Source: Micavibrio sp. (GTDB lineage Bacteria > Pseudomonadota > Alphaproteobacteria > Micavibrionales > Micavibrionaceae). From it: a stretch of 64,000 bases of DNA. Under the pieces are notes generated by a model. It saw only the letters and a list, made by a program, of their open reading frames with translations. It was not told where the DNA came from and did not search any database. Numbering within the stretch: position 1 is the stretch's first letter; each line of letters starts with the position of its first letter. Position numbers and translations under genes: made by a program. Of the stretch, positions 35,929-45,586 are shown in pieces. The stretch spans positions 124,001 through 188,000 of the forward strand of contig JALSJP010000001.1 in NCBI GenBank assembly GCA_026989265.1, in the 5' to 3' direction.

Positions 35929-36588
35929 CTAAACCACCTTAGCTTTTTTTGCTTGATCCGATAAACAAGTAGGGCCACAAGCAGGCATAGAAGCTTTGCG
36001 CCCTGTTTGCGAGCCTATGGTTGGCTTTAAATCTTCTGACAAACTATTCAAAACTTCGCGCATATTATCGGGGGTTAAATCCTCATAGTAATCATCGTTT
36101 ATCTGCACCATCGGCGCATTAACGCACGCGCCCAGACATTCAACTTCCATAAGTGTGAACCTGCCATCGGGAGTAGTTTCACCAACACCAACGCCCAAAT
36201 GGTCTTTTGTCGCTGTAATAATATCGTTAGAGCCGTTAAGCCAGCAAGGGGTTGTAGAGCAAAATTGTACCAAATATTTACCAACAGGGGCGGTGTTATA
36301 CATGGAATAAAAGCTAACCACCTCATAGACTTTAACGGGCGGCATATCAAGCAATCCAGCTATATGATCCATAGCAGCTTTAGGAATCCAGCCACCATAT
36401 ATAGGGTTAGAAGCCGCGCCCTCCTCCGCAATTTGCCGCTGCGCTAGGTCTAGCAATGGCATAACTGCCGATTGCTGCCTTCCTGAGGGGTAGCGCTCAA
36501 TTGCTTCTTTTACAGATTTTTTGAATTTTTTATTAAATTCAAAGCTTTCTGGTTGATAATCAGCATGTAAATCAAATGGTTTTTTCAT
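35929..36588 (-). CDS. nuoE: NuoE, NADH-quinone oxidoreductase subunit E
   Basis: 24-kDa subunit with 2Fe-2S cluster N1a. The four ligands are visible in QFCSTTPCWLNGS and VECLGACVNAP. At 219 aa it is longer than E. coli NuoE (166 aa). The C-terminal QTGRKASMPACGPTCL corresponds to the tail with the GR...L pattern seen in the mitochondrial 24-kDa subunit, which supports an alphaproteobacterial origin. It abuts nuoF and is separated from nuoD by 65 bases. Confidence 0.97.
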   Translation of the reverse strand: MKKPFDLHADYQPESFEFNKKFKKSVKEAIERYPSGRQQSAVMPLLDLAQRQIAEEGAASNPIYGGWIPKAAMDHIAGLLDMPPVKVYEVVSFYSMYNTAPVGKYLVQFCSTTPCWLNGSNDIITATKDHLGVGVGETTPDGRFTLMEVECLGACVNAPMVQINDDYYEDLTPDNMREVLNSLSEDLKPTIGSQTGRKASMPACGPTCLSDQAKKAKVV

Positions 36589-36617
36589 ATTTTTATCTTA
36601 TTAATAGTTATTATATC

Positions 36618-36631
36618 CCTGCATATGCAGG
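36618..36631. repeat. Perfect 14-bp palindrome between nuoD and nuoE
   Basis: CCTGCATATGCAGG is a perfect palindrome in the 65-base nuoD-nuoE gap; on the nuo strand it is followed by GATATAAT. It could be a protein-binding site or a small processing hairpin inside the operon; it lacks a U tract and so is not a terminator. Confidence 0.6.
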
Positions 36632-36653
36632 TAAAATAGTCAATCTAATAGTT

Positions 36654-37883
36654 CTACCGATCAATCTCCCCGAAAACAATGTCGAGCGAACCAATAATCG
36701 CCACACAATCGGCGAGTTGATGACCTTTGCTCATAAAATCAAGTGCTTGCAGATGTGGAAAACCTGGAGCGCGGATACGGCAGCGATACGGCTTATTAGT
36801 CCCATCACTAACAAGATATACGCCAAACTCGCCTTTTGGGGCTTCTACGGCAGTATAAGTCTCACCAGCAGGAACATGAAACCCTTCGGTATAATGTTTA
36901 AAGTGGTGAATTAAGGCTTCCATTGAGTTTTTAATATCGGCTTTTGGCGGCGGTGATACTTTGTAATCATCACAGCGAATAAGCCCTTCTGGCATATTAT
37001 TCAAGCATTGCTTCATAATATGAAGGGACTGATACATTTCTTCCATGCGCACCAAGTAACGAGCATAGCAATCACCAGTTTTACCAATTGGGATATCAAA
37101 TTCCAGCTCTTCATAAACCTCATAAGGTTGAGATTTACGCAAATCCCAAGCAATGCCAGAGCCACGCAGCATAGCGCCAGTAAAGCCCAAATCTTGAGCT
37201 TTCTCCGCGCTTACAACCCCGATATCAACGGTACGTTGCTTAAATATACGGTTTTCAGTTAGTAGATTTTCAATATCTTGGAGAAATTTAGGGAAAGACT
37301 CGCACCACTCCATCATGTCTTCAGCTAGCCCATCAGGCATATCTTTAGCAACGCCGCCAGCGCGGAAATAATTAGCATGAATGCGCGCGCCGCATACTCG
37401 CTCGTAAAATTCCATAGCCTTCTCGCGCTCTTCGAATCCCCAAAGAGCGGGAGTGATAGCGCCGACATCAAGCGCAAAGGTGGTGATATTCAAAATATGA
37501 CTTAGAACCCGACCAAGCTCACAAAATAGCACGCGGATATATTGAGCGCGGCGCGGCACATCAATCCCAAGCATCTTTTCAATAGCAAGCGTAAATGCGT
37601 GTTCTTGATTCATTGGCGATACATAATCAAGGCGATCAAAATACGGCAAAGCCTGATTATATGTTTTGTATTCCATAAGCTTTTCAGTGCCGCGATGGAG
37701 CAGTCCAATATGAGGGTCAGCACGCTGCACAATCTCGCCCTCCATCTCAAGAACAAGGCGTAATACGCCGTGAGCAGCGGGATGCTGCGGACCAAAATTC
37801 ATGGTAAATGGCTTTATCTGAGTTTCCTCAGACATAATCACATCAGGCGTATCTATTGCGTTCATTACATCATTAAGAGGCAT
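36654..37883 (-). CDS. nuoD: NuoD, NADH-quinone oxidoreductase subunit D
   Basis: 49-kDa subunit that forms the quinone pocket with NuoB. Seen: [43 protein letters not shown], and the C-terminal [11 protein letters not shown] prefer the ATG at 37883 to the upstream GTG at 37892, because the sequence around the GTG (GAGGGTGG) is the ribosome-binding site for the ATG. It overlaps the end of nuoC by 11 bases. nuoC and nuoD are separate, not fused as in enterobacteria. Confidence 0.97.
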   Translation of the reverse strand: MPLNDVMNAIDTPDVIMSEETQIKPFTMNFGPQHPAAHGVLRLVLEMEGEIVQRADPHIGLLHRGTEKLMEYKTYNQALPYFDRLDYVSPMNQEHAFTLAIEKMLGIDVPRRAQYIRVLFCELGRVLSHILNITTFALDVGAITPALWGFEEREKAMEFYERVCGARIHANYFRAGGVAKDMPDGLAEDMMEWCESFPKFLQDIENLLTENRIFKQRTVDIGVVSAEKAQDLGFTGAMLRGSGIAWDLRKSQPYEVYEELEFDIPIGKTGDCYARYLVRMEEMYQSLHIMKQCLNNMPEGLIRCDDYKVSPPPKADIKNSMEALIHHFKHYTEGFHVPAGETYTAVEAPKGEFGVYLVSDGTNKPYRCRIRAPGFPHLQALDFMSKGHQLADCVAIIGSLDIVFGEIDR

Positions 37884-38487
37884 TTTCACCACCCTCTTTC
37901 ATCTTTTTTTGAATATCACTCATGCCCTCCCACGGGCTTAGATAATCAAAATTACGGAAATCTTGAGCGAGCTTTACTGGCTCATAGACAACGCGCTTTT
38001 GCTCATAATCATAACGAAGTTCAACATAACCAGTAAGTGGGAAGTCTTTACGTTGCGGATGACCGTCAAAGCCATAATCAGTAAGGATGCGGCGCAAATC
38101 ATTATTTCCAGAGAATAATATGCCATACATATCCCAAACTTCGCGCTCATACCAACCTGCTGAGCTAAATAGCTCTGTAACGCTAGGGATTATTTCATCT
38201 TCCTCAATTGAAATTCTAATGCGAGCGCGGTTATTTTGGCGAATAGAAAGCAATATATAAACCACCTCAAAACGCATGGGGCGATCAGGGTAATCAACCC
38301 CGCAAAGATCAATAAGTGTTGTAAATGAACACTCAATATCATCACGTAAAAATTTAAGAACCTCATATACATCATCGGGTTTTGCGTTAATAACAAGCTC
38401 GCCGCCGATAAACTCGCAAGAGATAACATGCTCCTCCAAGCGTTCAGATATATATTCTGATAAATCTAATAGAGAATCATCGGGCAA
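37873..38487 (-). CDS. nuoC: NuoC, NADH-quinone oxidoreductase subunit C
   Basis: 30-kDa subunit of the complex I peripheral arm. Seen: the family signature ERAVYDMYGI in variant form ([20 protein letters not shown]) followed by [20 protein letters not shown]. 204 aa, typical of the unfused form. Overlaps nuoB by 11 bases upstream and nuoD downstream. Confidence 0.97.
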   Translation of the reverse strand: MPDDSLLDLSEYISERLEEHVISCEFIGGELVINAKPDDVYEVLKFLRDDIECSFTTLIDLCGVDYPDRPMRFEVVYILLSIRQNNRARIRISIEEDEIIPSVTELFSSAGWYEREVWDMYGILFSGNNDLRRILTDYGFDGHPQRKDFPLTGYVELRYDYEQKRVVYEPVKLAQDFRNFDYLSPWEGMSDIQKKMKEGGENAS

Positions 38488-39031
38488 TGCGGGTGTCCTC
38501 TCTTTGGATCTTCTTTTGAAGCTGCATCAGCCCATAAATCATAGCCTCCGCCGTTGGCGGGCAACCTGGTATATAAATATCAACAGGGACAATGCGATCA
38601 CAACCCCGCACAACCGAATAAGAATAGTGATAATACCCACCGCCATTTGCGCATGACCCCATCGACACAACCCAACGAGGCTCTGGCATTTGGTCATAAA
38701 CTCGGCGCAGCGCAGGCGCCATCTTATTTGTAAGCGTCCCTGCCACAATCATAACATCAGATTGACGGGGGCTGGGGCGCGGGATAATTCCAAATCTATC
38801 AAGGTCATATCGGCTCATATATGCGTGGATCATCTCAACCGCGCAACATGCCAAACCAAATGTCATAGGCCACATAGAGCCAGTGCGCGCCCAGTCAAAT
38901 AATTTATCAGTACTTGTTAAAACAAAACCCTTTTCATTCAAGGTTTGGGATATAGCAGCAGGCACAATATCTTGCTCAATAGCTGGTGGGAAAGGAACAC
39001 CAGCGGTCATTTCATAATCTTTTACTCCCAT
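38477..39031 (-). CDS. nuoB: NuoB, NADH-quinone oxidoreductase subunit B
   Basis: PSST-type subunit with the terminal cluster N2 that reduces quinone. Ligands: the adjacent cysteines in [12 protein letters not shown], then [20 protein letters not shown], and the [19 protein letters not shown] segment. 184 aa. It overlaps nuoA by 10 bases. Confidence 0.98.
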   Translation of the reverse strand: MGVKDYEMTAGVPFPPAIEQDIVPAAISQTLNEKGFVLTSTDKLFDWARTGSMWPMTFGLACCAVEMIHAYMSRYDLDRFGIIPRPSPRQSDVMIVAGTLTNKMAPALRRVYDQMPEPRWVVSMGSCANGGGYYHYSYSVVRGCDRIVPVDIYIPGCPPTAEAMIYGLMQLQKKIQREDTRIAR

Positions 39032-39393
39032 TCAAGACCACCCTTCTTCCACTCATAGACAAAACCAACGGTTAAAACAGAAAGAAACACAACCATAGAC
39101 CAGAAACCATAAGCACCAATTTGCCCCAAAGTAATCGCCCATGGAAATAAAAATGCAATTTCTAAATCAAATATAATAAACAACAAGGTAACAAGATAAA
39201 ATCTTACATCAAATTTGCCGCGCGCATCCGAGAACGCATCAAAGCCACATTCATAAGCGGATAATTTTTCCGCATCAGGTTTTCTCACGCCCGCCAATAT
39301 AGAGCCAGCAATCATAGCCACGGAAATTCCTAAGGCGATGGCTATAAAAACAAGGATAGGTAGATATTCGATTAAAAATTCTTGCGATGCCAT
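39022..39393 (-). CDS. nuoA: NuoA, NADH-quinone oxidoreductase subunit A
   Basis: Small three-helix membrane subunit of complex I (ND3 homologue), first gene of the operon. Seen: [20 protein letters not shown] on the characteristic first loop and [20 protein letters not shown] in variant form. The ATG at 39393 (MASQEF) is preferred, with AAGAAG 9 bases upstream; a GTG at 39402 would add three residues. The 132-base gap upstream contains a hairpin CTATAAG/CTTATAG (39424-39446) in the presumed leader, and a TTGACT box near 39510 with a TTAAAA partner 17 bases on, a possible promoter. Confidence 0.97.
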   Translation of the reverse strand: MASQEFLIEYLPILVFIAIALGISVAMIAGSILAGVRKPDAEKLSAYECGFDAFSDARGKFDVRFYLVTLLFIIFDLEIAFLFPWAITLGQIGAYGFWSMVVFLSVLTVGFVYEWKKGGLEWE

Positions 39394-39525
39394 GGAATGC
39401 ACTTCTTTTAATGATGATTCTTACTATAAGTTTTAACAGCTTATAGCGGCATTGAAAACAGTAATTTTATACTTATTGCAAAGCTTTTAATAATTAATAA
39501 CCAGCTAAGTCAAGTATATATAAGA

Positions 39526-40527
39526 CTAAGTAGTAAGTTTGCTTAAAAAATAACCACAATACCAATCAATAAATTTAGGCACGCCAATATCTATTGTAGT
39601 GGTTGGCTTATAGCCAGTTAGCGCGGTAGTCTCGGATATATCGGCGTAAGTTTCCTTAACATCACCATCTTGCATGGGCAGGAATTCTATATCCGCCGCT
39701 TTGCCAAGTGATTTTTCTATCACAGCAATGAAATCCATAAGCTTTTCGCTTTTGTTATTGCCGATATTTAAAATTCTATGAGGAGCATCATCATTACCAC
39801 TCTTTACTGGTGGTTTAGCAAGCACCGCTAAAATGCCTGAAACTATATCATCAATATAGGTGAAGTCCCGTTTCATATCCCCATGGTTAAATACAGGAAC
39901 TTTTTTGCCCAAACTTATGGCTTTTGCAAAAATGATTGGCGACATATCGGGGCGACCCCAAGCTCCATATACAGTAAAAAATCGCAAGCCCGTTTGCGGG
40001 ATATTATAAAGGTGAGAGTAGCTATAGCTCATTAGCTCATCACTTTTTTTAGTAGCAGCATAAAGTGATATGGGGTTATCCACGCGATCTTGCACGCTGT
40101 AAGGAAGTTTTTTATTTTTGCCATAAACAGATGATGAACTTGCATATACCAAATGCTCAAAACCTTGAGTATTGCGGCACATCTCCATAATAACCATGTG
40201 ACCGACTATATTGCTGGTTATATATGCATATGGATTTTCTATGGAATAACGAACGCCAGCTTGTGCTGCTAAATGTATTACTTTTTTAAAGCCGCCCTCG
40301 CTTGCCCAAATTTGCTCGATAGCGTCTTTATTGGATATATCTTCTTTGTAAAACTTAAAACTATCAAATTTTTCTAATATTTCAAGCCTGTCTAGCTTTA
40401 GTGATACATCATAATAATCATTAAGATTATCAATGCCAACAACCGATTTTCCACCCTCAAGTAACTTAAGTGCGGTATGAAAGCCGATAAAACCCGCCGC
40501 TCCTGTTACTAAAATAGCTTCTGACAT
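39526..40527 (-). CDS. NAD-dependent sugar-nucleotide epimerase, UDP-glucuronate 4-epimerase-like
   Basis: Extended short-chain dehydrogenase/reductase, 333 aa. Seen: the Rossmann glycine motif TGAAGFIG (residues 8-15), VVGIDNLNDYYDVSLK, the catalytic Ser/Tyr/Lys set in YASSSSVYGKN and SLYAATKKSDE, and TGLRFFTVYGAWGRPDMSPI. The motifs match the group that makes UDP-galacturonate from UDP-glucuronate for capsule or LPS, but related epimerases cannot be excluded. It stands alone: no other polysaccharide gene is near. It follows the rplA terminator with only 23 bases to spare, so its promoter is unclear. Confidence 0.85.
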   Translation of the reverse strand: MSEAILVTGAAGFIGFHTALKLLEGGKSVVGIDNLNDYYDVSLKLDRLEILEKFDSFKFYKEDISNKDAIEQIWASEGGFKKVIHLAAQAGVRYSIENPYAYITSNIVGHMVIMEMCRNTQGFEHLVYASSSSVYGKNKKLPYSVQDRVDNPISLYAATKKSDELMSYSYSHLYNIPQTGLRFFTVYGAWGRPDMSPIIFAKAISLGKKVPVFNHGDMKRDFTYIDDIVSGILAVLAKPPVKSGNDDAPHRILNIGNNKSEKLMDFIAVIEKSLGKAADIEFLPMQDGDVKETYADISETTALTGYKPTTTIDIGVPKFIDWYCGYFLSKLTT

Positions 40528-40540
40528 AGTAGCTAACCCC

Positions 40541-40580
40541 TTATAAAAAATGCAGCCCTATAACCAGAGTCAGGGCTGCA
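40541..40580 (-). terminator. Intrinsic terminator of rplK-rplA
   Basis: A perfect 9-bp stem TGCAGCCCT/AGGGCTGCA (40551-40559 and 40572-40580) with a 12-base loop is followed on the minus strand by TTTTTTATAA. It lies 24 bases after the rplA stop codon and ends the two-gene ribosomal operon. Confidence 0.85.
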
Positions 40581-40604
40581 TAAATATTTCATAAATTGCT
40601 AAAA

Positions 40605-41306
40605 TTAAGCAGCAATAATCGAATCAAAATCAATTTTCAAACCCGGACCCATAGTAGATGATAGAGAAACTTTATTAATATAAGTCCCCTTAGATCCAGT
40701 AGGCTTAGCTTTTTTGATAGCCTCAACAAATGCCACAACATTTTCAGCTAGCTTTTTCTCATCGAATGATGTTTTGCCAATGCCAGCATGAACAACGCCA
40801 GCTTTTTCAGCGCGAAACTCTAAAGAGCCACCCTTAGCATCTTCCACAGCTTTTTTAACATTCGGAGTAACGCTTCCAAGCTTAGGATTAGGCATCATGC
40901 CTTTTGGCCCTAAAACTCTTGCAACGCGCCCAACTAATGCCATCATATCAGGCGTAGCAATGCAGCGATCAAAGTCAATGTCACCTTTGTTTATTTTGTC
41001 AACAAGGTCTTCCGCGCCAACGATATCCGCGCCTGCGGCGATCGCTTCTTCGGCTTTAGCATCTTTTGCAAATACGGCAACGCGCACTGTTTTACCTGTG
41101 CCGTTTGGAAGAGACACAACGCCGCGAACCTGCTGGTCTGCATGCTTTGTATCAACGCCTAGATTCATCGCTATATCAAATGTTTCATCAAATTTAGTGT
41201 CTTTGCTTATTTCTTTAAGCAATGAAATAGCTTCTTTTAAATCATAAAATTTTTCACGATCTATTTTACCAGCCAATGATTTGGCTCTTTTTGTGATTTT
41301 TGTCAT
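40605..41306 (-). CDS. rplA: RplA, 50S ribosomal protein L1
   Basis: Protein of the mobile L1 stalk and, in many bacteria, the translational repressor of its own operon. Seen: [20 protein letters not shown], the L1 signature [15 protein letters not shown] and [19 protein letters not shown]. The ATG at 41306 has a strong GGAGGG ribosome-binding site; the longer in-frame start at 41357 would run 47 bases into rplK. 233 aa, as in E. coli. It is followed by a terminator, not by rplJ, so the usual rplKAJL-rpoBC array is broken here. Confidence 0.98.
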   Translation of the reverse strand: MTKITKRAKSLAGKIDREKFYDLKEAISLLKEISKDTKFDETFDIAMNLGVDTKHADQQVRGVVSLPNGTGKTVRVAVFAKDAKAEEAIAAGADIVGAEDLVDKINKGDIDFDRCIATPDMMALVGRVARVLGPKGMMPNPKLGSVTPNVKKAVEDAKGGSLEFRAEKAGVVHAGIGKTSFDEKKLAENVVAFVEAIKKAKPTGSKGTYINKVSLSSTMGPGLKIDFDSIIAA

Positions 41307-41310
41307 ATCA

Positions 41311-41739
41311 TTAACCCTCCAAGACTTCGATGCCCATAGAACGAGCCGAGCCTTCAATAATTTTCATTGCTGCATCAATATCATTAGCATTCAAATCAGG
41401 CATCTTTTTCTCTGCGATTTCCTTAACCTGAGACTTAGTAACCTTACCAACAAATTCACGGCTAGGATTATTCGCGCCGCTTTTAACCTTCGCTGCTTGC
41501 TTCAAGAAGTAGCTAGCTGGTGGGGTTTTTGTAATGAATGTAAATGAGCGATCACTATAAACAGTAATTTTAACAGGGATAGGAATCCCCTTACTGTCTT
41601 CTGTTTTAGCATTAAATGCCTTACAAAATTCCATGATATTAACGCCGTGTTGACCCAAAGCAGGCCCTACTGGCGGGGACGGGTTAGCAGCGCCACCCGT
41701 AATTGTCAGACTGATATAGCCCGATATTTCTTTTGCCAT
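41311..41739 (-). CDS. rplK: RplK, 50S ribosomal protein L11
   Basis: L11 of the GTPase-associated centre. Seen: [37 protein letters not shown], and the C-terminal RNA-binding helix region [15 protein letters not shown]. 142 aa, typical, with AAGGAGAAATAG before the ATG. In nearly all bacteria nusG precedes rplK; here valS is upstream on the same strand, with 135 bases between that hold a promoter and a folded leader. Confidence 0.98.
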   Translation of the reverse strand: MAKEISGYISLTITGGAANPSPPVGPALGQHGVNIMEFCKAFNAKTEDSKGIPIPVKITVYSDRSFTFITKTPPASYFLKQAAKVKSGANNPSREFVGKVTKSQVKEIAEKKMPDLNANDIDAAMKIIEGSARSMGIEVLEG

Positions 41740-41773
41740 TCTATTTCTCCTTATTAATAGCTTTTATTGGAGT

Positions 41774-41823
41774 TTGTGGTGCAGCTCTCATATGGTCTTT
41801 TACAATGAGAAAACCTCCCACAA
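41774..41823 (-). promoter_or_regulatory. Structured leader of rplK-rplA, possible L1 or L11 autoregulatory site
   Basis: Two nested stems are visible in the leader RNA: an outer TTGTGG/CCACAA pair (41774-41779 with 41818-41823) and an inner TCTCAT/ATGAGA pair (41786-41791 with 41805-41810), with a purine-rich GGGAGG segment between. The sequence resembles what I recall of conserved rplK leaders, in which L1 represses the L11-L1 mRNA, but I could not compare it here. Confidence 0.45.
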
Positions 41824-41836
41824 CTAATTATCGCGC

Positions 41837-41865
41837 AATATAAACAAAACATATGTATATATCAA
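41837..41865 (-). promoter_or_regulatory. Predicted promoter for rplK-rplA
   Basis: On the minus strand TTGATA (41860-41865) and TATATT (41837-41842) are spaced by 17 bases. They lie about 100 bases upstream of the rplK ATG and immediately upstream of the folded leader. Confidence 0.5.
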
Positions 41866-41874
41866 GGTAATAAT

Positions 41875-44511
41875 TCAAGCTTCTTCTAATTGTTTCAGTG
41901 CTTGCTCTAGCTTATCACGCTTAGATAACGCCTCTCCTTTGCGGGATTTTTGCTCTTCTATAACCTCGATAGGGGCGTTTTGAACGAACTTATCATTGCC
42001 TAATTTTGCGTCAATTTTCTTTATATCTATATCCAATTTAGCCATAGCCTTTGATAGGCGCGACTTTTCAGCCGTTAAATCAATAATATCGGCAATTGGC
42101 AGAATAATAGTAGCCTCCCCAACAACCGTTTGTATAGAGCCTTTGGGCGCAGCGTCAACATGCCCTATACTCTCTAAGCGAGCCATACGGCACAGCACAT
42201 CATCATAGGATTTAATGCGCTCAACTGTTTGCGCATTTGCACCCTTTATTAATAGCTGTATTTTAGCAGCCGCAGGAACATGCATATCCGCGCGAACTGA
42301 TCGTATTTCGGATATAACAGCCTTAAGCCATTCCATTTCCTTGGCTGCCCCCTCATTAAGTAACTCATCGCCATACTTAAGCCATGAAGAATTTATCAAA
42401 CGATCGCCCTCGCCTCTTTTAGCGATAGATGCGTAAATCTCCTCGGTAATAAATGGCATAAAAGGGTTTAGAAGCACTAATATTTGCTCCAAAGCCCAGC
42501 TAGTAGTTTGACGCACTTCTTTTGCTTGTGCCCCTCCATCTTGCAATACAGGTTTAGAAAACTCCAAATACCAGTCGCAAAAAGTACCCCATACAAAACC
42601 ATAAGCCGCGTTTGCAGCTTCATTAAATCGGTAACTATCAATGGCTTTTTCAATGTCTTTTTTAGCTGTAACTAACTCATGGATAACCCAAAGATTCGGC
42701 GCATAAGTGACCGCAGCAGGGTCAAACCCATCATGGCAAAGCGCGTCATTCATCTCACAATATCGCGCAGCATTCCAAAGCTTGGTTGCAAAATTACGAT
42801 AACCCTCAAGCCTTTGCTCTGACATTTTAATATCGCGCCCTTGGGCTGCCATTGCTATCATGGTAAAGCGCAGCGCGTCCGCTCCATATTTATCGGTTAA
42901 ATCCAGCGGGTCTAAAACATTGCCCTTTGATTTAGACATTTTCTGACCCTTAGAATCACGGACAAGAGCGTGCATGTAGACGGTTTTAAACGGCACTTCG
43001 TCCATGAAATGAATGCCCATCATCATCATGCGAGCAACCCAGAAAAATATAATGTCAAAGCCCGTAAGCAATACATCTGTTTGATAATATTTCTCTAGCT
43101 CAGGCGTTTTATCAGGCCACCCAAGCGTTGAGAAAGGCCAAAGCGCAGAAGAAAACCAAGTATCAAGCACATCGGGATCACGCTTTATAGATACGCCCTG
43201 CCCTGCTTGTTCTTGGGCTTGCTCTTCGCTTTCAGCAACATAGATATTACCGTCCTTATCGTACCAAGCAGGGATTTGATGCCCCCACCATAATTGGCGC
43301 GAGATACACCATGGCTGGATATCGCGCATCCAAGCATAATATGTATTCTCCCACTGCTTTGGCACAAATACGGTCTTGCCCGTTTCTACCGCTTCTATTG
43401 CGGGCTTTGCCAAAGTTTTAGCATCAACATACCATTGCTCGGTTAGATATGGCTCAATGATTGTGCCTGACCTATCGCCATAAGGTACAGTGTGCTGGAT
43501 ATCTTCAATTTTAACAAGTAAATCAAGAGCTTCAAGCTCTGCTAATATGGCTTTACGAGCCTTAAATCTTTCCATACCGCGATATTCTTCGGGTACGTTA
43601 TCGTTTAAATTCCCGTGGATATCCATGATATTCATCATTGGCAGGTCATGACGTTTACCCACTTCATAGTCATTAAAATCATGCGCAGGAGTAATCTTAA
43701 CCGCGCCGCTTCCAGCTTCGGGGTCTGCATGCTCATCGGCAATAATCGGGATTAAGCGATCAGTTAGCGGCAAAGCTACGGATTTTCCGATTAAATCCTT
43801 ATAACGCTCATCATCAGGGTTAACGGCAACCGCGCTATCACCTAGCATAGTTTCAGGGCGAGTTGTCGCAACGGTAATAAAACGCTCGGTTTTCCCCTCA
43901 ATAGGATATCGTATATGCCACATTTTACCTTTTTGATCACGCGCATCAACTTCCAAATCAGAAATACTGGTCAAAAGCTTGGTATCCCAATTCACAAGGC
44001 GCGTATCCTTATAAATCAAGCCATCTTTATATAGGCTTACAAATGCTTTTAGAACCGCTTTTGACATGCCTGCATCCATTGTAAAGCGCTCACGCTCCCA
44101 GTCTGGCGTTGCTCCAAGCGCGCGCATTTGGCGCACAATAGTGCCGCCTGATTCTTCCTTCCATTCCCAAACTTTTTCAAGGAACTTCTCGCGCCCTAAT
44201 TCATGGCGGGATATTCCTTCCTTATCAAGCATGCGCTCCACCACCATTTGAGTGGCTATTCCAGCGTGATCCGTCCCAGCTTGCCAAAGCGCGTCATAGC
44301 CCTTCATACGGTGATAACGGGTAAGTAAATCTTGCAATGTAGTATTAAGAGCATGCCCCATATGAAGCGATCCTGTAACATTTGGCGGAGGCATCATGAT
44401 TGTATATGGCTCTTTAGAGCTTTCAGGAGAGCAAGCAAAATCACCAGCTTTTTCCCAAGCTTGATAATGTTTTTCTTCAATATTTTTTGGGTTAAATGTC
44501 TTATCCAGCAT
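41875..44511 (-). CDS. valS: ValS, valyl-tRNA synthetase
   Basis: Class I synthetase for tRNA-Val with a CP1 editing domain. Seen: the HIGH motif as HMGH in PPPNVTGSLHMGHALNTT (about residues 42-59), editing-domain ATTRPETMLGDSAVAVNP, the KMSKS loop in GQKMSKSKGNVLDP, and the C-terminal coiled coil (AEKSRLSKAMAKLDIDIKKI). 878 aa, typical. It is flanked by the popZ-like gene (conserved alphaproteobacterial pairing) and by rplK. Confidence 0.98.
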   Translation of the reverse strand: MLDKTFNPKNIEEKHYQAWEKAGDFACSPESSKEPYTIMMPPPNVTGSLHMGHALNTTLQDLLTRYHRMKGYDALWQAGTDHAGIATQMVVERMLDKEGISRHELGREKFLEKVWEWKEESGGTIVRQMRALGATPDWERERFTMDAGMSKAVLKAFVSLYKDGLIYKDTRLVNWDTKLLTSISDLEVDARDQKGKMWHIRYPIEGKTERFITVATTRPETMLGDSAVAVNPDDERYKDLIGKSVALPLTDRLIPIIADEHADPEAGSGAVKITPAHDFNDYEVGKRHDLPMMNIMDIHGNLNDNVPEEYRGMERFKARKAILAELEALDLLVKIEDIQHTVPYGDRSGTIIEPYLTEQWYVDAKTLAKPAIEAVETGKTVFVPKQWENTYYAWMRDIQPWCISRQLWWGHQIPAWYDKDGNIYVAESEEQAQEQAGQGVSIKRDPDVLDTWFSSALWPFSTLGWPDKTPELEKYYQTDVLLTGFDIIFFWVARMMMMGIHFMDEVPFKTVYMHALVRDSKGQKMSKSKGNVLDPLDLTDKYGADALRFTMIAMAAQGRDIKMSEQRLEGYRNFATKLWNAARYCEMNDALCHDGFDPAAVTYAPNLWVIHELVTAKKDIEKAIDSYRFNEAANAAYGFVWGTFCDWYLEFSKPVLQDGGAQAKEVRQTTSWALEQILVLLNPFMPFITEEIYASIAKRGEGDRLINSSWLKYGDELLNEGAAKEMEWLKAVISEIRSVRADMHVPAAAKIQLLIKGANAQTVERIKSYDDVLCRMARLESIGHVDAAPKGSIQTVVGEATIILPIADIIDLTAEKSRLSKAMAKLDIDIKKIDAKLGNDKFVQNAPIEVIEEQKSRKGEALSKRDKLEQALKQLEEA

Positions 44512-44613
44512 AATATACAGCTCCTATTAATAACGAGGGGATAATAGCTGCTTTAACATGGAAGGCAAGAAAATCATTTGAAAAAGTATTCACCTTGTAA
44601 AAACCTTATAAAA

Positions 44614-44749
44614 TGGATTCCAGCCTGCGCTTTGAAGAAGTGTTTAAACAAACGGAATCTGGAAAAGAGTGACAAGCTTTGCTTGCTGCCGTTAGATCAC
44701 CGCCGTTTATATCCTCGTTAATACTCGGATCGCGGGGATGACGGCAATG
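44614..44749. repeat. Degenerate palindromic repeat between valS and popZ
   Basis: The 241-base gap 44512-44752 contains a segment beginning TGGATTCCAGCCTGCGC and ending GATCGCGGGGATGACGGCAA. This is the layout of the widespread short palindromic repeat that normally reads GGATTCCCGC...GCGGGAATGACG. The two ends no longer pair well, and about 100 bases separate them. A small perfect hairpin CAAG/CTTG (near 44670-44682) lies inside. Apart from this I see no gene in the gap. Confidence 0.55.
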
Positions 44750-44752
44750 TAT

Positions 44753-45460
44753 TTAATCCTCAAGTACACGTTTTGAAACGCGTTCAAGCTCTTCTTGCAC
44801 AAGGCGCTCAATAATGATGGGAAGGTTTTTATCAAGCCAAGCACTTAACATCGGTTTTATTTCACTGCGAACTATATCTTCTAATGTTATTCCATTATGC
44901 TCAACCGCTGTTTTGCGGGCAAGTTCACTTATGGCAGCAAATGCAGCATCCTCCGCATTTTTGGTAAGCAAGCCATCATCAGTATTTGCTTCTGGCGGAG
45001 TTTCAAGAGTTGCATCAATAATCGGCTCTGGCTCTGGATCTAGCTCTGGAAGAACAGGCTCTGGCTCTGGCTCAGATACAGGATCTTCTTCAGGTTGGGG
45101 ATCTGGTTCAACTAAGTCCACATCAGCATCAAGTTTTTCTGTAAGCTCAATAACTTCCTCCTCCTCTTTTGGTTCTGGAGCATTAAAATCCATATCATCA
45201 ATGGCGGACTGATCTAGAGGTTCACTAACCTCCTCAGCTTCTGGCTCAGATACTGGCTCTGGCTCTGGCGTTGGAGCATTAAAATCCATGTCATCAATGG
45301 CGGACTGATCTAGAGGTTCATCAGGAACGGATTCCTCTGTAACTGTAACTGTAACCGCATCAACATCCTCTTCTTCATCGTCATCAGCTATAATTTGACG
45401 GATAGAATCAAGAATCTCTTCGATTGACGGTTCTTCTTCTGTTTTTATGTCATCTGCCAT
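44753..45460 (-). CDS. popZ: PopZ-like polar organising protein (DUF2497)
   Basis: Alphaproteobacterial scaffold that forms a polar microdomain and binds ParB and cell-cycle proteins. The N-terminal helix EPSIEEILDSIRQIIADD (residues 9-26) and the C-terminal oligomerisation segment LEDIVRSEIKPMLSAWLDKN followed by LPIIIERLVQEELERVSKR match the family. Between them lies a long acidic, Pro/Glu-rich disordered linker, here with a duplicated LDQSAIDDMDFNAP unit. 235 aa, within the range of the family. Position beside valS is conserved in the class. Confidence 0.9.
   Translation of the reverse strand: MADDIKTEEEPSIEEILDSIRQIIADDDEEEDVDAVTVTVTEESVPDEPLDQSAIDDMDFNAPTPEPEPVSEPEAEEVSEPLDQSAIDDMDFNAPEPKEEEEVIELTEKLDADVDLVEPDPQPEEDPVSEPEPEPVLPELDPEPEPIIDATLETPPEANTDDGLLTKNAEDAAFAAISELARKTAVEHNGITLEDIVRSEIKPMLSAWLDKNLPIIIERLVQEELERVSKRVLED
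45176..45320 (-). repeat. Two copies of a 49-bp direct repeat in the popZ linker
   Basis: Bases 45176-45224 and 45272-45320 match at 48 of 49 positions (A/G difference in CCATATCA versus CCATGTCA). They encode two EPLDQSAIDDMDFNAP units, so the PopZ linker has grown by a recent in-frame duplication. Confidence 0.9.
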
Positions 45461-45586
45461 GTTTTGAATATACTGTTAGAAAGTTTAAGGAATCAAATTA
45501 GGTTAAGTCTCTTATATTAAAGCCATATTGTCAAAGCATCTTATGCATTCACTAACATAGCTATCCACATTTATATTGTAATGATG

